NCBI GenBank assembly: GCA_014529385.2
Contig: CM043942.1
Location: 106,504,141-106,568,140 of the forward strand
Length of the DNA: 64,000 bases
Direction: 5' to 3'
DNA from: Adiantum capillus-veneris
Taxonomy: Eukaryota > Streptophyta > Polypodiopsida > Polypodiales > Pteridaceae
Shown: one piece after another, positions 9,719 through 21,774 of the stretch
How the letters are laid out: each line of letters starts with the position of its first letter
How positions within the stretch are numbered: position 1 is the first letter of the stretch
Made by a program: the position numbers and the translations under genes
The notes under the pieces: generated by a model
What the model saw: the letters and a program-made list of their open reading frames with translations, nothing else
The model's database searches: none
Told to the model about the DNA's origin: nothing

Positions 9719-12240
9719 ATGTCTCAGTCGACACTTGTAGCTTGTCCACGAAAAACTTCTATGAGGAATACGAGAGATTTATATCACATGCACATAGAGC
9801 TCTCACGAGAGTATGAACCGCTCTACAAGAAAAAATAAACATACGCTTTTTGAGGCTTTGAAGGAGAACTTAAGATCGCAAGGCATGAAAAATGTGGACC
9901 TTTGACTGGACGACAGAATGTATCCAAAGCATACCATCAAAAAATCCATTCCAAATTTCAAGGATATTACATCCTTAGTGAAATATGTCAGAGATGGCCA
10001 CCATGGATTGTATGGCTACACTAAGCAGTTGACTGCAAGAAATGACGTTTTGCAACAAGAGAGAGATATTGTATACAATGAGAATGCCCGCTTACACCAA
10101 AAAGCTGTGCATTATGCTCAACAGGTTGTAGGCATCAAGGAGACCATCAAGGAGGTTACACAACAACTTAACGAGAGAAAAAATAGCGCTAGGTCTTTGC
10201 CAAAGAGAAAGAAAACTAAGAGACATTGAGGACTTGAAAGTTGGCTTAGGAGGAATCACGAAAAGATTGCAAGCCATCAAGTGAGTTCATCTATCCTTCT
10301 TAGGTTTATATTCATAAACTCTCACATGTCTTACTACTAACATGCTTGCGTAGATATTTGCTTCACCTTGATAAGGAAGTGGAGCACAACACAACCACCT
10401 CCTCTGCCCATTATGGGCTCATATTGAATCGCAAAAATGTAGCTGGCCTCTTGGATGATAAGCGCTATGATAAGATCATTGCTAAACAGCTTGGCAGCCT
10501 TTTTCAGAAGAACCAACTCTTTGAATGGGACGTTCAATCAATTTTGGATGAATTCGGTATATCCAATAAGGGATATGCTGCCATTTTCAAGTATGTAGCA
10601 TCATTTATAGTGTTGTTCCACTAGAAAAGGGTTTTGATTCCTAACTCCTCTTACTCAGATATGTGCAAAGATAGGTCAAAAAGCTTCGCATCAAGCACAC
10701 GCTACTTCCAAACCATTTCTCTATTTAAAAAACAAGATGGGAAGTCAACGAGAAGGTGGTTCAGAAGCTAAAAAGACCTTTCCGCATTGAATCGACGTAC
10801 ACATTGCCAAAACGAGAAGAAATAGTCTATGAAAATTATAGTAATATTTTTTATGATATGACCATGCTGCAGTCATACATTGTGCAGTTGTTCGATGTTA
10901 CTCCTGAAGAGTGCAACGAAATCTTGAAGTTTGTCATCAAGCTAGATGAGTGCGAGCTTGTAAAGGAGACAGAGGATGATTGAGTCACAATCACACTTAT
11001 GAATAGATCTCTAGATGCAATCATTGGACCAGATGATCCTCAAAACTTTAGTGTGCAATCTGAGCATACTATTTTTCTTCTTGCAATGTTCAAGGTGCGT
11101 AGACATTATGTTTAAGATAATTTATCGTTATATTTCAGTTGAATGCTTTCAAATGTGTATTATAAAAAGTTCAAAATTATCCTTTCAGGTACCCACTGAG
11201 AACTTCGATATATTGAATTGGATTTTTTATCAAACAAACATACTAAAGTAATAAGGGAACAGAAAAATGAAAAGAAATTGGATGTGGAGGGCATGGGATC
11301 CTACAATGTAGAGTGGCACTTGGCTGGAAACCTAAAAACCTTGAAATGCATCTACAACGTTTCCAAAGGAGCAACAAGCAAAAGACCTTGTTTATATTGC
11401 ATAGGAGGGGTTCACATCCTTGACAAACCATTTTGGAGAAGAGCTCTAGATAGGCATCTGTGCGACCCTAACTTTTGACCCATTTTGGATATCCCACTAT
11501 CTAGAGTACACATATGCACAATGCATGCACTTTGTAGAATAATAAAAAAACTAATGTTTCTCTACATCCGTTTTTCCTAGACCACTCGACCTCTCTCTGC
11601 AAAGCAAAGGGCAATCTCAACCTTAGCGACGGCATTCTCAAAAATGGGCTTGCATGGAGGACATGTTAAGATAGAGCAGGATGAGAAGAGATTGAAAAAT
11701 GATCGGGATGTTCCAAAGAAGTTGTCTAATGGTGGTGTGAAAGCCCCACTCTTCCTTTCAGTGCCCACAACTTGACGGCAAACCAAAAGCCAAAGTGCAC
11801 AAGAAAGACAAGCATTAAGATACAACAGGTGGAAAAATCTGCACAATATTGTAGTTGACCATGCAGACAATGGTGCAGCAAAGACTCGCAAAGTGAAGGT
11901 ATGGAAAACCTTGGATGCAATATCATGCTCTACAAATTGAATTCATGGATTGATGGAAACTATACAAAATTCCAAGAAGCTGTGGAGACCACTACATGAT
12001 GGTATTGTAATTGGTTTGATAACATGATACTCTAATGTCTGCATGCTTTGTGTGTAGCACATTATCTATGATCACATGCCTTGGTTTCCAAGGCAATATC
12101 ACAGCTTGGGTGCTTGGTCTACAGAGGGCATGGAAAAAACCCACTACCAAGCTCGTACTGGTTATTTAAGTCACACTCGACATGGAGGTGGTGCAGAAAC
12201 AACACATGCCACTCTCCACCCAACCTTGCTATATATAGAC
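9719..12240 (+). pseudogene. Gene A, copy 1: multi-exon transposase-like gene
   Basis: Start chosen at ATG 9719 (MSQSTLVACPRK). A coiled-coil segment (9918-10229) follows, then exons bounded by plausible GT/AG sites near 10277/10350 and 10590/10660. Blocks in order: ILDEFGISNKGYAAIF; a candidate catalytic Asp in IKLDECELVK (10945); VTITLMNRSLD; EWHLAGNLKTLKCIYNVSKG leading to a CxxC knuckle PCLYC (11389-11400); VHICTMHALCRI near 11510; HGGHVKIEQDEKRLKND and NGGVKA; finally YHSLGAWSTEGMEKTHYQAR (12100-12150), with candidate catalytic Glu at 12124 or 12133. The order Asp, zinc knuckle, late Glu resembles DDE enzymes with an RNase H fold, and the last block recalls the Glu region of RAG1/Transib-type recombinases; superfamily membership is not proven. 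Frameshifts and stops (10207, 10981) make it inactive. Confidence 0.65.
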
Positions 12241-15200
12241 TCATAGCTTGCTAACAATATAACACACCTTGAACAAATGTGAGTTCTGGTGCTTGGCCCT
12301 AGCCCTTGCACTGCCTGGTCTTACCCTAGGCCTGACATTACTCTCCCCTTGGAGAATCCTTTTCATCCTAAAAATTAAAAGTGGTGATACCTTCATAAGA
12401 AAACTGATGTTTTTTGTAGTGGCATCCTTCATGGATTCAACTGTTTATTTGACCAAAACACGGTGTAGTCACGGAGGTTTAATGAAATCGAGAAGAACAT
12501 CTTGATTTTTCACATTGCTGTCCCTTTGCAACCGTCTATTGTAACCAACCCATATCCAACATAGTGTATAGACTCCATCAAGAACTCACTTCAGTATTCT
12601 AAACAAATTATCACAACTAAGAGGTGTCTAAAGGAATACCTCTTCTCACTTTCCATGAAAGTAGCTCATTGAAAACTCATCAACAAAAGATAAGTTCTTT
12701 AATTGTTATCATTACAAACCACTATAATTTTTTATCGAGGTTGAGAGCGGTGTCATATGAACATGAAGGGACTAAACCTTAGTCACAACATGCTTTTCTT
12801 GATGGTAAGAAAATTCCAACTAGAGAGATAACATTTTTAATTGAATTTCTTGGGGCTAACGTACATGCTTAGCATATCCTTTATCACAAGATTAACACTT
12901 GTAGTCTGCATATCCTCTTTGGATGACTGGTAGTATTGAGTTGTGTTTCCCACCGTTTATACACAGTTCTCCAAAATGACTGGTAAATATGGATCACAAT
13001 TCCTTGCAACATTGTTGAGTAGTCAACAATGTTAGGAACAACCATCTTGGTTAAATTTGGTCAACTGATCTACAAGCACCTATCAAACCAAGCCATGACC
13101 TCTATTGGTGATTGACATAGCCACAATTAAACTCATAGAGATATTGCACCTATAGTAAGAAATGCTTTAAGTCTCAATTGCTCATGCGTCAAGGTTCTCT
13201 TGATGACTTCCCTTGCCCCATCATGCTCTCATTTTCCATGGATAGATGCTAAGAAGTTATGTATCATGTGCAAGAATGTCGTATGATAGTACCTAGCCAT
13301 AAAATAGTAAGGTCTATGGGCTTTGAATCGTGAAGCTACACCATTTGATCACACACAATGGTGTTGCAAACAATGTCCATGTTGTTTTAGCCAGTTGTCA
13401 TGAAGCATAAAACAATGTTGTATAGACAATGTATCATGATGCATGTCATTTAATATGTAAAAGTTTAGCATCTTTTCAACACCACCTACTATATTTCTTA
13501 CATAATTAGTGTGCATAAGTATTGTGACTTGAGTAGATCACCAATACATTGATTGAATCTCATTCCGAATTTTAAAAGAATAATTCTCTGTAAAGTCAAC
13601 AACTGATACAATGGCATTGCTAGGAAACTTGAGCAAACAATCCTTGAAATGTTGGGCTTGCTAGAGGAAGACAAGGTTTTGTTTGATGAAGCTTGTGAGG
13701 TGGCATTAGAGAATTTTTGGGGTCTCTTGAGGACATTTTAAGAATTGAGAAAAAATTCAACGCCACCAATCAAATGGTAGGCACCATGACAGAGATATTT
13801 TCTTTCATATTATGAAAAAGATTTTATTTTTTCTAAGAAAAAAACAACTGATAGAAAGAAAAACTTTAAATTTACCTTATTAAAGAAAATGTAATGAATG
13901 TAATCTCATGATTGTGATTTTGTAGAGTTTTGAGTAAAAGCAAAGCTTTCTTAGATTCTTCTCATTCAAAGAAGCACTCATAGTAAGGAAACACAAGAGG
14001 ATTGGATGAAAACCTGATCTTTTCGTGTTCCAAGTTGATCTTAACATTAAGGCCAAAAATGGCTAGAAAAGGTTTGTTTGTTAATCCATGTATACAAAAG
14101 TATGGCACTCTTGTCTCCTCTAACTTCGGTTCTGGTGGTCCTATTTTGATGGAGAGCGGCTAAATGTCTTGATCATAAGGCTGAAACTGCTATATTTAGG
14201 TGCTTTCGGCGAGTAAGCTCATTAACTTTGCGGCCCAAAGTAATGAAGGATCATCTTTTATTCTATTTTATATTTCACAAGATCGTTGTCAAAAGATACG
14301 AAATCTATGTGAGAAGGCTCTAAAAAAAAGGCTATTAGTGACAAATCACCTACTTTTTTCAAACGTATACCTTTTCACTTTCCCTCTATTTTGTGAGAGG
14401 TTTGTCTTTTCATCTGTATTTTCTCTTTCTTTTCTAATCTTTGAGTTTCCATGGCATCTTTTGCAGTCGCCCTTCACAAAACATAACTTCTTGTGACTTT
14501 CATAACGTTAGAGAGGATGCTCTTTGGAAACCCATATCTTTTTGTGTGAATGACTCGGTAACAATGTTTCCTTCATGCAACTAAAATGTGATGAAGTAAA
14601 AAACCATTGTAAAGGTCATGTTCTTGGTTTCAGAGTGATCGAAAATCATCTGGCTAGCTAAGGTTCAACATGTGTACACATTAGGAAAAGTTTGGACTCA
14701 AAAATGGGCCTTGTAAGAATTGTTGATGTGGCATAGCTTTCAAAAAATGGGGATTGGTAAATTTTTTGCAAATAATCCAAACTTTTCGGAGGTTGGATAT
14801 TTAGAATCTACTCTTCAAATGCTATCTATTGATATATAGCATGCATGTATCGGACATTGCCTTCATGTAGATCTAGAAAAAGGTGATTTTAGATTACCGT
14901 AACGGTAACAAAACCTGGCTGATTGAAAAAAAATGGCATAACTTTCATAGAAGTCATCCAAACTTTTCGGACCTTGTCTCTTTAGAATCCATTTTTCAAG
15001 AACTTTCCAATGATAGGTCATATCATGGGGTTCTGAGCAATATTTAGAGGGGTCTACCAGGTTGCTTTCTTTTGTACAACTTTGATGATGTGGCACTCTT
15101 AAAAGGCCCAAAAATGAGTTCAAAAATTTCCTAATGTGGCCAAGGATATGGTGCTAGACTTGGATGAACATCCCACACTGTCATCTTATTGTAAGTAAAA

Positions 15201-15280
15201 AAAAAAAAAAATCTATTTAATACAATGAATTTTTCATTCTCCCATTGTTTTTTCTCATTTTTTGACTCCATTTCATATAT
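12241..15280. other. Gene-poor stretch with faint reverse-strand coding traces
   Basis: No convincing gene. The reverse strand at about 12700-13500 shows short broken coding-like runs (REVIKRTLTHEQLRLKAFL, MVVPNIVDYSTML) that I cannot assign. By analogy with the other copies, the H3-Ulp1 gene would be expected after gene A, but I see no trace of it here. Confidence 0.3.
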
Positions 15281-15289
15281 ATTTCCTTC

Positions 15290-16140
15290 AACAACTGTGG
15301 AATGGCAGCCTGTGGAGAGTCTAAGTGGGACGTTCAAAGCAATGCATAAAGGGATTGCAGATGCTATGTATGATGACGAGACACCTTTTTTTACAAAACA
15401 ATGGATTTTTTTGTCTATTTTGCAGAATACAAGGTGCATATGGAGAACTACATCAGTTACCCATTTCCATCATAATATAAGTTCACTTGACTGGGAAGCT
15501 CCTGATGATGCATGTACTATATCAAGATTTAAATCCAAGATCAAAGAAGACATCCTTAAAGCTATGTCACCCGGCAGGACATCAAGAAGGATTAAAGTTC
15601 AATGGTTCTTGCCTATACATGTCTTTGTGGCATGTTTCAAAAAAATGGACTTGCAGAGGACAAAGACGATGTGGCTTAATAGAAGACTTTCTATGATTGA
15701 ACTGGATAATGTACTTGGAGATGGATGGAGTACCAAAAAAAAAATCCATATTGGAGATAATATTAGTTGTAGAGTAAGCCCAAATTCTATGTCTATCTCA
15801 TCTCAACTATGTCATCAATCATTAGTTCTGGGCTATGACTATAGGAGATGGAGAAGAAAATTAGGTATTTGGGTTCCTCTCGACTATGAGGAAAATTGTC
15901 CAGAGTTTGAACTAAAGGTCACAGTCCATCCACACACTGAGCATAGAAGCCTTATAGTAACAACAAATTGGAGACTATAGGATGTTAGAGAATCTATTGA
16001 GTTTCTTGATGAAACATCTCCTGAGTATAGATTCAAAGTGGATGGAATTGTGGTGATCACAAGGATGGAGAATTCAATCTCTTGTATCACATGCCTTCCC
16101 CCAAAAAGAGTTGTATTTGAGCCACTTGCAAGGACTTGAA
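15290..16140 (+). pseudogene. Gene B, copy 1: unknown protein with PIHVF motif
   Basis: Related to the copies at 19523-20703 and 40690-41917. Shared blocks are FKSKIKEDILKAMSPG, then VQWFLPIHVFVACF (MPMHVFIDFF in copy 3), a segment with TKTMWL and LDNVLGDGW, then LGIWVPLD. A stop at 15978-15980 is followed in the same frame by DVRESIEFLDETSPEYRFKVDG, matching the C-terminal LSQLIQDL...NFVFEING of copy 2, so the stop is a nonsense mutation. The first exon (GSWxLLQxRKRKR region) is not seen here. No known domain recognised. It is tail to tail with the H3-Ulp1 gene on the other strand, about 230 bp apart. Confidence 0.6.
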
Positions 16141-16689
16141 AAAACAAGTTCAATATTGTAATCATTGCATTTTGAAATATATTTGTCTTTTCTACCCTAT
16201 TGTGATCATTATTTATGTTGTTTTAAACTGACATTACACCATGATACACATTTAAGAATCGAATCATTGGTAATAAGTATTTGAAGTACAAAATTATGGA
16301 CCACCAAAGGGTATATGTTCGTATGGACAAAATAAAAAAAAGTGTACATAAATTTTGTGGAGTAATCAATCATGAAACTCCACTTTTCTTTTTTCCTCAG
16401 AGGATTTTGCATGCTCTGAGACCCTTTTTCTTTTGTGTTTGGAAGGGGGTGAAGTCAGTTCAGGAGGGGGTGGTGGTGACTTGGGGCTCCTTAGGGCTTG
16501 GCACGAGGGACTTGGCAAGGGTTGGTGCTTTGGGCTCCTAAGGAATGGTTGGCTTGGGTGACTTGGCAACCTTCTTTGGCAACATGAATGGTAGCTTGAA
16601 AGGTGAGCTAGGTGCCTCTCCCTTACTGTTCCTAGCTGAACGACACCTTTGAATCTTGAGTTTCAATAGTGAGTGGAATGGATGGCCCT

Positions 16690-16860
16690 TTGTATCTGCT
16701 TTTCTTTTTGCAGGGCTCTTCTTCTTGGTGGGGCTCTTCCTCTTGGCATGGATCTTCTTTGTAGGACTCTTCTTTGTATGGGTTTTCTTTGTAGGACTCT
16801 TCTTTGTATGGATCTTCTTTGCAGGACTCTTCTTCTTGTGATCCCTTTTCTTTTCATCCA
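16690..16860 (-). repeat. Tandem repeat coding a linker-histone-like Lys-Ser-Pro tail
   Basis: About 30-bp units, imperfect, encode repeated KKSPTKKxHT and KKSPAKK motifs on the reverse strand, in the same frame as the end of the H3-Ulp1 gene apart from one TAG. S/T-P-K-K repeats are known DNA minor-groove binding motifs of linker histones. Confidence 0.75.
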
Positions 16861-18010
16861 AACCCTTGGTGGATATATCTTTCTTTGGTGGCAAAGGAGA
16901 CTATATTTCATCTGTAGCTAGTGCCATAGGAGAGTCTGGATCATTTAGGTTTAATGATCTTTCCAAAACCATAGAAACAATCTTCTCTCTCACCCATGTG
17001 ACCCAAGACTCTGGATATTCATGCAACTACAAAAAATAGAAAAAGAAAATAAAGGACATGAGTACGTACATAGTTAGGAAGTCAAAACAAATCAATGGCA
17101 CATGAGATACACACTTATAGTGAGTGTAGTCATCCTGCACCTTGACTCAAGATATCTCCATGCATTGTCAAGCACCCTCCGTCCACAAGATGTTGAGTCT
17201 GTTTGTAAAATCACTTTCTGATTGTAGTACTTGAAACCTTCTATATTGTAATCATTATTTGTGGTACTCAAGTGACCAACGATAAGTTTGGCAGCACTGC
17301 AAGAAGCCATCAATCAAAATGGTACTAATAGAAAACAATGGGACATCAAGCATACATCTTGCTTTATACTTACAGTTTACTTCTCCCATGGTTACTTGAC
17401 AATGAATTCATAAATATAATATCTTTAGCCAAAAGATTGATCATAATAAGACTTCAATGTCCTCTGCAAAAAAATAACAATTAGCTAAGAATACCACATA
17501 TTATTGTACATTGTTAGGATTTAAGATTTACCCTTCAACATAGGGGTATATTATGTAATTGCAGGTTAGCATGTCAAAATCTTCAAAAAAACTTGAAACT
17601 CTTCCTTGCTTGTTAAATAGGCACTGTATCACTAGAGGATCAAGTATGGAAATTTGCATAGCTATAGCCGCTAGAAGATCTCTCATAAGACACCTAAAGT
17701 CAAAGAAAAAACATCCCCCAATGAGGCCCTTGTAGGCGCACATGCACTAATTAGCAAAGGGGCAACACATACCTGAGACAGATAAAGAGCACAATATCTC
17801 CAAGCTCAATGTTGGGGTTTACAAGCATACTTGTGTCTTGAGGGAATATGTCACAGTACACCTCGTTATCCCCACACATGGAGACATCCACAACCATTTG
17901 GCCAGTCACTTTTTCATAAACGAGAGAGATGGATGCTCTTAAAATTTCTGCCTGCTCTGTAAGGATAGCATCCTGTGAAATCATGTCTTGCTCCCTCTCA
18001 ACCTCCTTGC

Positions 18011-18128
18011 CTGCTTTAATATCCTGGGCCTTTCTTTTCTCATACTAATATGTAACATCTTCAAAGCAGGATATCCTGCTTTGATATCCTGGGCCTTTCT
18101 TGTCTGATACTAATATGTAACATCTTCA
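18011..18128 (-). repeat. 65-bp tandem duplication in the H3-Ulp1 linker
   Basis: The segment from CTGCTTTAATATCCTGGG is repeated 65 bp later as CTGCTTTGATATCCTGGG with few changes. It lies in the linker between the H3-like and protease regions and disturbs the frame. Confidence 0.8.
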
Positions 18129-18360
18129 ATGACAACCCCTAAATTCTTTTGTTTCCTGGAAGGGGGGATATTTAAAATTTGGAAGGCCCTAAGATTCTCA
18201 CTAGGAATAAGCTCAAGAGCCTTATCAAACTTGTACCTCAGCCTTGACACAAGCACAAAATCTTTGCTCATCAGTGTGACCCAGTGAGCAAATTCAGCTG
18301 CAATGTAGCTATCATTCATAAAGTCTATAAGAAAATACTTTCAAAAAAGTGAAGCATTAA

Positions 18361-19436
18361 TCTCCATTTGTGGTTGAGCAGCATGGTTTTTTGATCTCAT
18401 CCATTGTAATTGCCTCCTATAGAACCAATTGAATAATTCCTTTAGCGCATTGCTCCTTCTTTGTCCCCCTCCCTTTCCGTACATCTGAAAAATGAAGTCC
18501 TCGCTTGATAGTGAGATTTTTCCATTCCCTTAGTATTCCATGTTGCAAGGGGTCCTTATTTTACAAAATATGGTCCATGCAGGTACATAATATGCTAAAA
18601 ATTAAGAAAAAAGGTTAGTTGAACTCATAGGATGCAATGTAAAAACATACTATCCAGACTTTAAAAAGTAAGTGAATACTCACCAAGTAATATGTGATTT
18701 CTTTTGCACCCCAAGCATCTGTGACAGTAGTTATTGAAAGCTTTATTGTCTTTTAAAAGTCATTTGCATAAGTAGCAGAGCAACTTGTTGTCTCAAAACT
18801 TTCAAAAATTATCGAGCTTCTTCCATACTTCCATGCGTTTGTTGGCTACATCTGGTCTACTTTTGACATTGGTTGTTATTACACAAAGATCCTTCCAGTA
18901 GTTCCACATAGCGTCAACTTGTTTGTTGTCATGGTTGCTAAAAAATCTTCTGGCTTTTGCTCCACCCATTGAAACATCTTGCAAAACATCACTCGTTCCT
19001 TTTGAAAGAGTAGGATCTTTTTCAGATGCACTTGACCACCATGAAAACCCATTCAAGAGAGCAAAGCCTTGCATTTTTCTATGCACTCGTCTGCAAGTTT
19101 ACTTGGCTTAATAGAACATGCATAATCAAGATGGAGTCGAAGCAATTTGTGAAAGATTCTAATCTCTACATGCATTGTACATATATGTACATTTTTTAAA
19201 TCTATTATTAGAATTGGATCCCAAATCATAGAATACGATGGGTAGTCGATGACGTTCACACTATTTCTCGATAGTGGTTTTCCAACCTCGTGTTTTGCAA
19301 GCCATCCTTTTGTTCCAGTGCTTGCCATGCAATACAAACATGGATACTTGGTATTGGCACCTCCACATACACCAAACATGCACTTCAATTCTTTTAGGTC
19401 AGTACTCAAGTTCCATTCTACAATAAAGTCACCCAT
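18361..19436 (-). pseudogene. Gene A, copy 2, 5'-truncated
   Basis: Reverse-strand homologue of 11280-12190. It starts at DFIVEWNLSTDLKELKCMFG with the CxxC knuckle PCLYC (19340-19329). It continues with VHICTMHVEIRIFHKLL, GFSWWSSASEKDPTLSKG and MGGAKARRFF, then VTDAWGAKEITYYL before a likely intron (acceptor near 18591). It ends with HIMYLHGPYFVK, GPLATWNTKGMEKSHYQART and ERGGG at about 18590-18450. Frame changes at 19086 and a TAA at 18557 disable it. Its 5' half is missing; gene B copy 2 starts 87 bp away on the other strand. The H3-Ulp1 gene follows in the same direction, its H3 domain joined almost directly to the tail of gene A. Confidence 0.65.
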
Positions 19437-19522
19437 CCATCTACACGGAGTTGTTCACCGGCTCCTCTCTTTATGAAAGACTACAAACGACTTCTCTATA
19501 ATTTATACTCTTTATAGCTTCT

Positions 19523-20703
19523 ATGGAGAGATCTAGAAAGCCACTAGAAACTATTCAGTCTATTATAGTTTCAAACACCCTTGATGAGCGAAACCAATGG
19601 ATACCACTTGAAATAACAAAAGGCTCTTGGATATTACTTCAATCAAGAAAGAGAAAGAGAACGAGCTCAAATGAATTTTTGGCTTCATGGAAAGGAAGAG
19701 TAAAAGACTTTAGAGTCAATGAGAGCAAAAGAAGTGTTAAAAAAGTTCTTTTTCAGCATGTATATATGCATAAAGAACTTATTTAAAGTGAATGGACAAT
19801 CTATCTTTTGATAAACAAACCTAATTGTAAGTTCATTTGATTTAGTTTTGTATTGTTTTGTATTCTATGGGAAAAGTCTTCATTCTATATTTCTTTTACA
19901 TTGTAGATTTTTAGTTCTTTATGTTGGATTTTTTTAACTTTGCAGATGTTTATCCTTCCTCTTAGGAGGAATTGAAATTAGTTGAGTTCGTCATTGGTGT
20001 TTTCAATGTTTATTATTCATTCATAGGCAACCAACAATATCAAGAAAGAACAAATAGGCAACTTGCGGAATTGGGAGTATTTTTCTATGATCATTTTTTT
20101 GGAACACTAGAGATTATCTCTTTATCAGCATTCACTAGTATTGATTGGCCTCTTCCAACAAGTGAGATTACTGAATCTTATCGTCTTAAACTTTTTATTC
20201 AAGCTCAAAGAGGACTGAAGCCAGGAGTTGCTAGAGTCGATAGTGAAAATCAAGATGTGCATGCCCATTCATGTTTTTGTTGATTTCTTTGCAACCAGTG
20301 AGACCATCAAATTAAAAAATACCATGCTAGTTTGTAATAGTATCGATTATGATACTATTTTGGAGATTTTGGATAAGGGATGGATTGCAAAATCAATGAA
20401 GGAATTCAATGCAAAGTTGATTTGCAATTTGTAAATGTTAAATACATGATAAAATCTCAAAATTTTATTTTATCATTTTATTATCATCAATCTCATAGAG
20501 TGAGAGGTGTTTGGATACCACTCGATCATGATCTAGAATGCATGCAAGAAAATCAGTTGAAGCAAGTGGACATTTGGATGGATGTGCAACTTCAAACAAG
20601 TATATCAATAGGTCAACGATGTACTCTCTCACAACTCATACAAGATTTAATCACAGAGGATAAAGTGGATCTTCCAAAGAACTTTGTATTTGAAATCAAT
20701 GGA
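19523..20703 (+). pseudogene. Gene B, copy 2
   Basis: Exon 1 (19523-19786) encodes MERSRKPLETIQSI, then KGSWILLQSRKRKRTSSNEF, WKGRVKDF and VLFQHVYMHKEL. An intron follows, with acceptor TTTGCAG near 19945. Exon 2 has LVEFVIGVFNVYYSF, RQLAELGVFFYDHFF, then after a frameshift near 20240 CMPIHVFVDFFATSE, NTMLVCNS, ILEILDKGWIAKS, and finally RGVWIPLDHDLE, TLSQLIQDLITEDKVDLP and FVFEING. All blocks align with copy 3, so this is one family of about 400 residues with no domain I recognise. The RKRKR stretch could be a nuclear localisation signal. The end of a reverse-strand Ulp1 gene lies downstream. Confidence 0.6.
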
Positions 20704-20879
20704 TAAAAGGTAAGATATTTTTACTTTCTATTTTATTTAAAGAAAATTCTTTAAAAAAATCAATGCAGATTTCTAAAAGAAGAGAGAGCCAAATGAGTTG
20801 TGAAAGTCTTCAACACAACTTGATTCACATAGTTTTCATATATGAGTAAGTTTTCTTTACAAAGAAATTAATAGCAAAT

Positions 20880-21390
20880 ATCTTTAAATCCAAATTAAAC
20901 TAGTCTATTCATGTTCGATATCTGCATTGTCATATTGAATCTTATGCTTCTTTTCTTCGCTTTGATCTACTATTTTGGAGATCTTTAGATTTTTGGAAGC
21001 TAAACCATCATGAGCTTGGGATCTTGGTAAAGGGAAGTCACTTGTTTGAGGATCTAAAACTTCCTAGTCAATGTCTTCCAATCCATCATGTGGAAGATAT
21101 GGAACATCCTCCAAATTTAAATCAATGGCACTTTTTTTCTTTGTTGTGCAGCTTTTTTTAGCTTAGCTCTTCCTCTCTGTCTTCGTCAGAGGCCTCACCT
21201 TGACCTTTAGGCTCGTTAGATTTCGACAAGTTCTTTTCCTTCTCCCACCTTCTTATCAAAATAATATCTACTATATCCTCGATCATATCCATTCTGAACT
21301 ACAGCAAGTCAAGCTTTGTGTAATCCTGTAGTGGCATCTACAATGAAATTAAACACTCAACTACTTTGTCGTTGTTTGTAGCACAGCAAG
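20880..21390 (-). pseudogene. C-terminal remnant of an H3-Ulp1 gene (unit II)
   Basis: Reverse-strand translation gives PLQDYTKLDLL, FRMDMIEDIVDIILIRRWEK and a charged tail (GEASDEDREEEL). This resembles the segment LHEYPESWVTWVREKIVSM at the end of the unit I protease gene and LADYLNVHVEAFKKTM in unit III. It is tail to tail with gene B copy 2, the same arrangement as in the other units. The rest of the gene is cut off by the microsatellite array at 21413. The similarity is weak, so the context carries much of the argument. Confidence 0.4.
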
Positions 21391-21412
21391 GTCTTGATGG
21401 ATTTCTTGAAGG

Positions 21413-21427
21413 GGTGTGTGTGTGTGA

Positions 21428-21493
<66 letters not shown>

Positions 21494-21500
21494 AAAAAGA

Positions 21501-21539
<39 letters not shown>

Positions 21540-21549
21540 CCTGAAAAAG

Positions 21550-21608
<59 letters not shown>

Positions 21609-21617
21609 CTGAAAAAG

Positions 21618-21703
<86 letters not shown>

Positions 21704-21774
21704 TGCACCTATTTTGCAAAAAAAAACCAATCCTTCCTTGGAGAATTGGATTTTTTTGCATAATAGGTGCATCT

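Larger units (their letters stand above)
16370..18360 (-). pseudogene. H3-Ulp1 fusion gene, copy in unit I
   Basis: Read on the reverse strand. The first part (18319-18230) is the C-terminal half of a histone H3 fold: FMNDSYIAAEFAHWVTLMSK, then DFVLVSRLRYKF, matching the H3 helix 2-loop-helix 3 pattern with VTxMxKD. The frame continues through a linker (LRAFQILNIPPSRKQKN) into protease sequence: ISILDPLVIQCLF (17650), H-stop-SLIMINLLAKDIIFMNSL (His codon 17459-17457), then QTDSTSCGRRVLDNAW with catalytic-type Gln 17205 and Cys 17187, the C48/Ulp1 signature. The Trp after His is TGA (17456-17454), presumably from TGG. Likely introns lie near 17530-17460, 17375-17305 and 17085-17030. The C-terminus is a Lys/Ser/Pro-rich tail. 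The first half of the H3 domain is deleted. Confidence 0.7.

Noticed and set aside
16656-16921. Plus-strand open frames rich in Phe, Leu and Val (membrane-like)
   Set aside because: They are the antisense of the Lys-Ser-Pro repeat of the reverse-strand gene.
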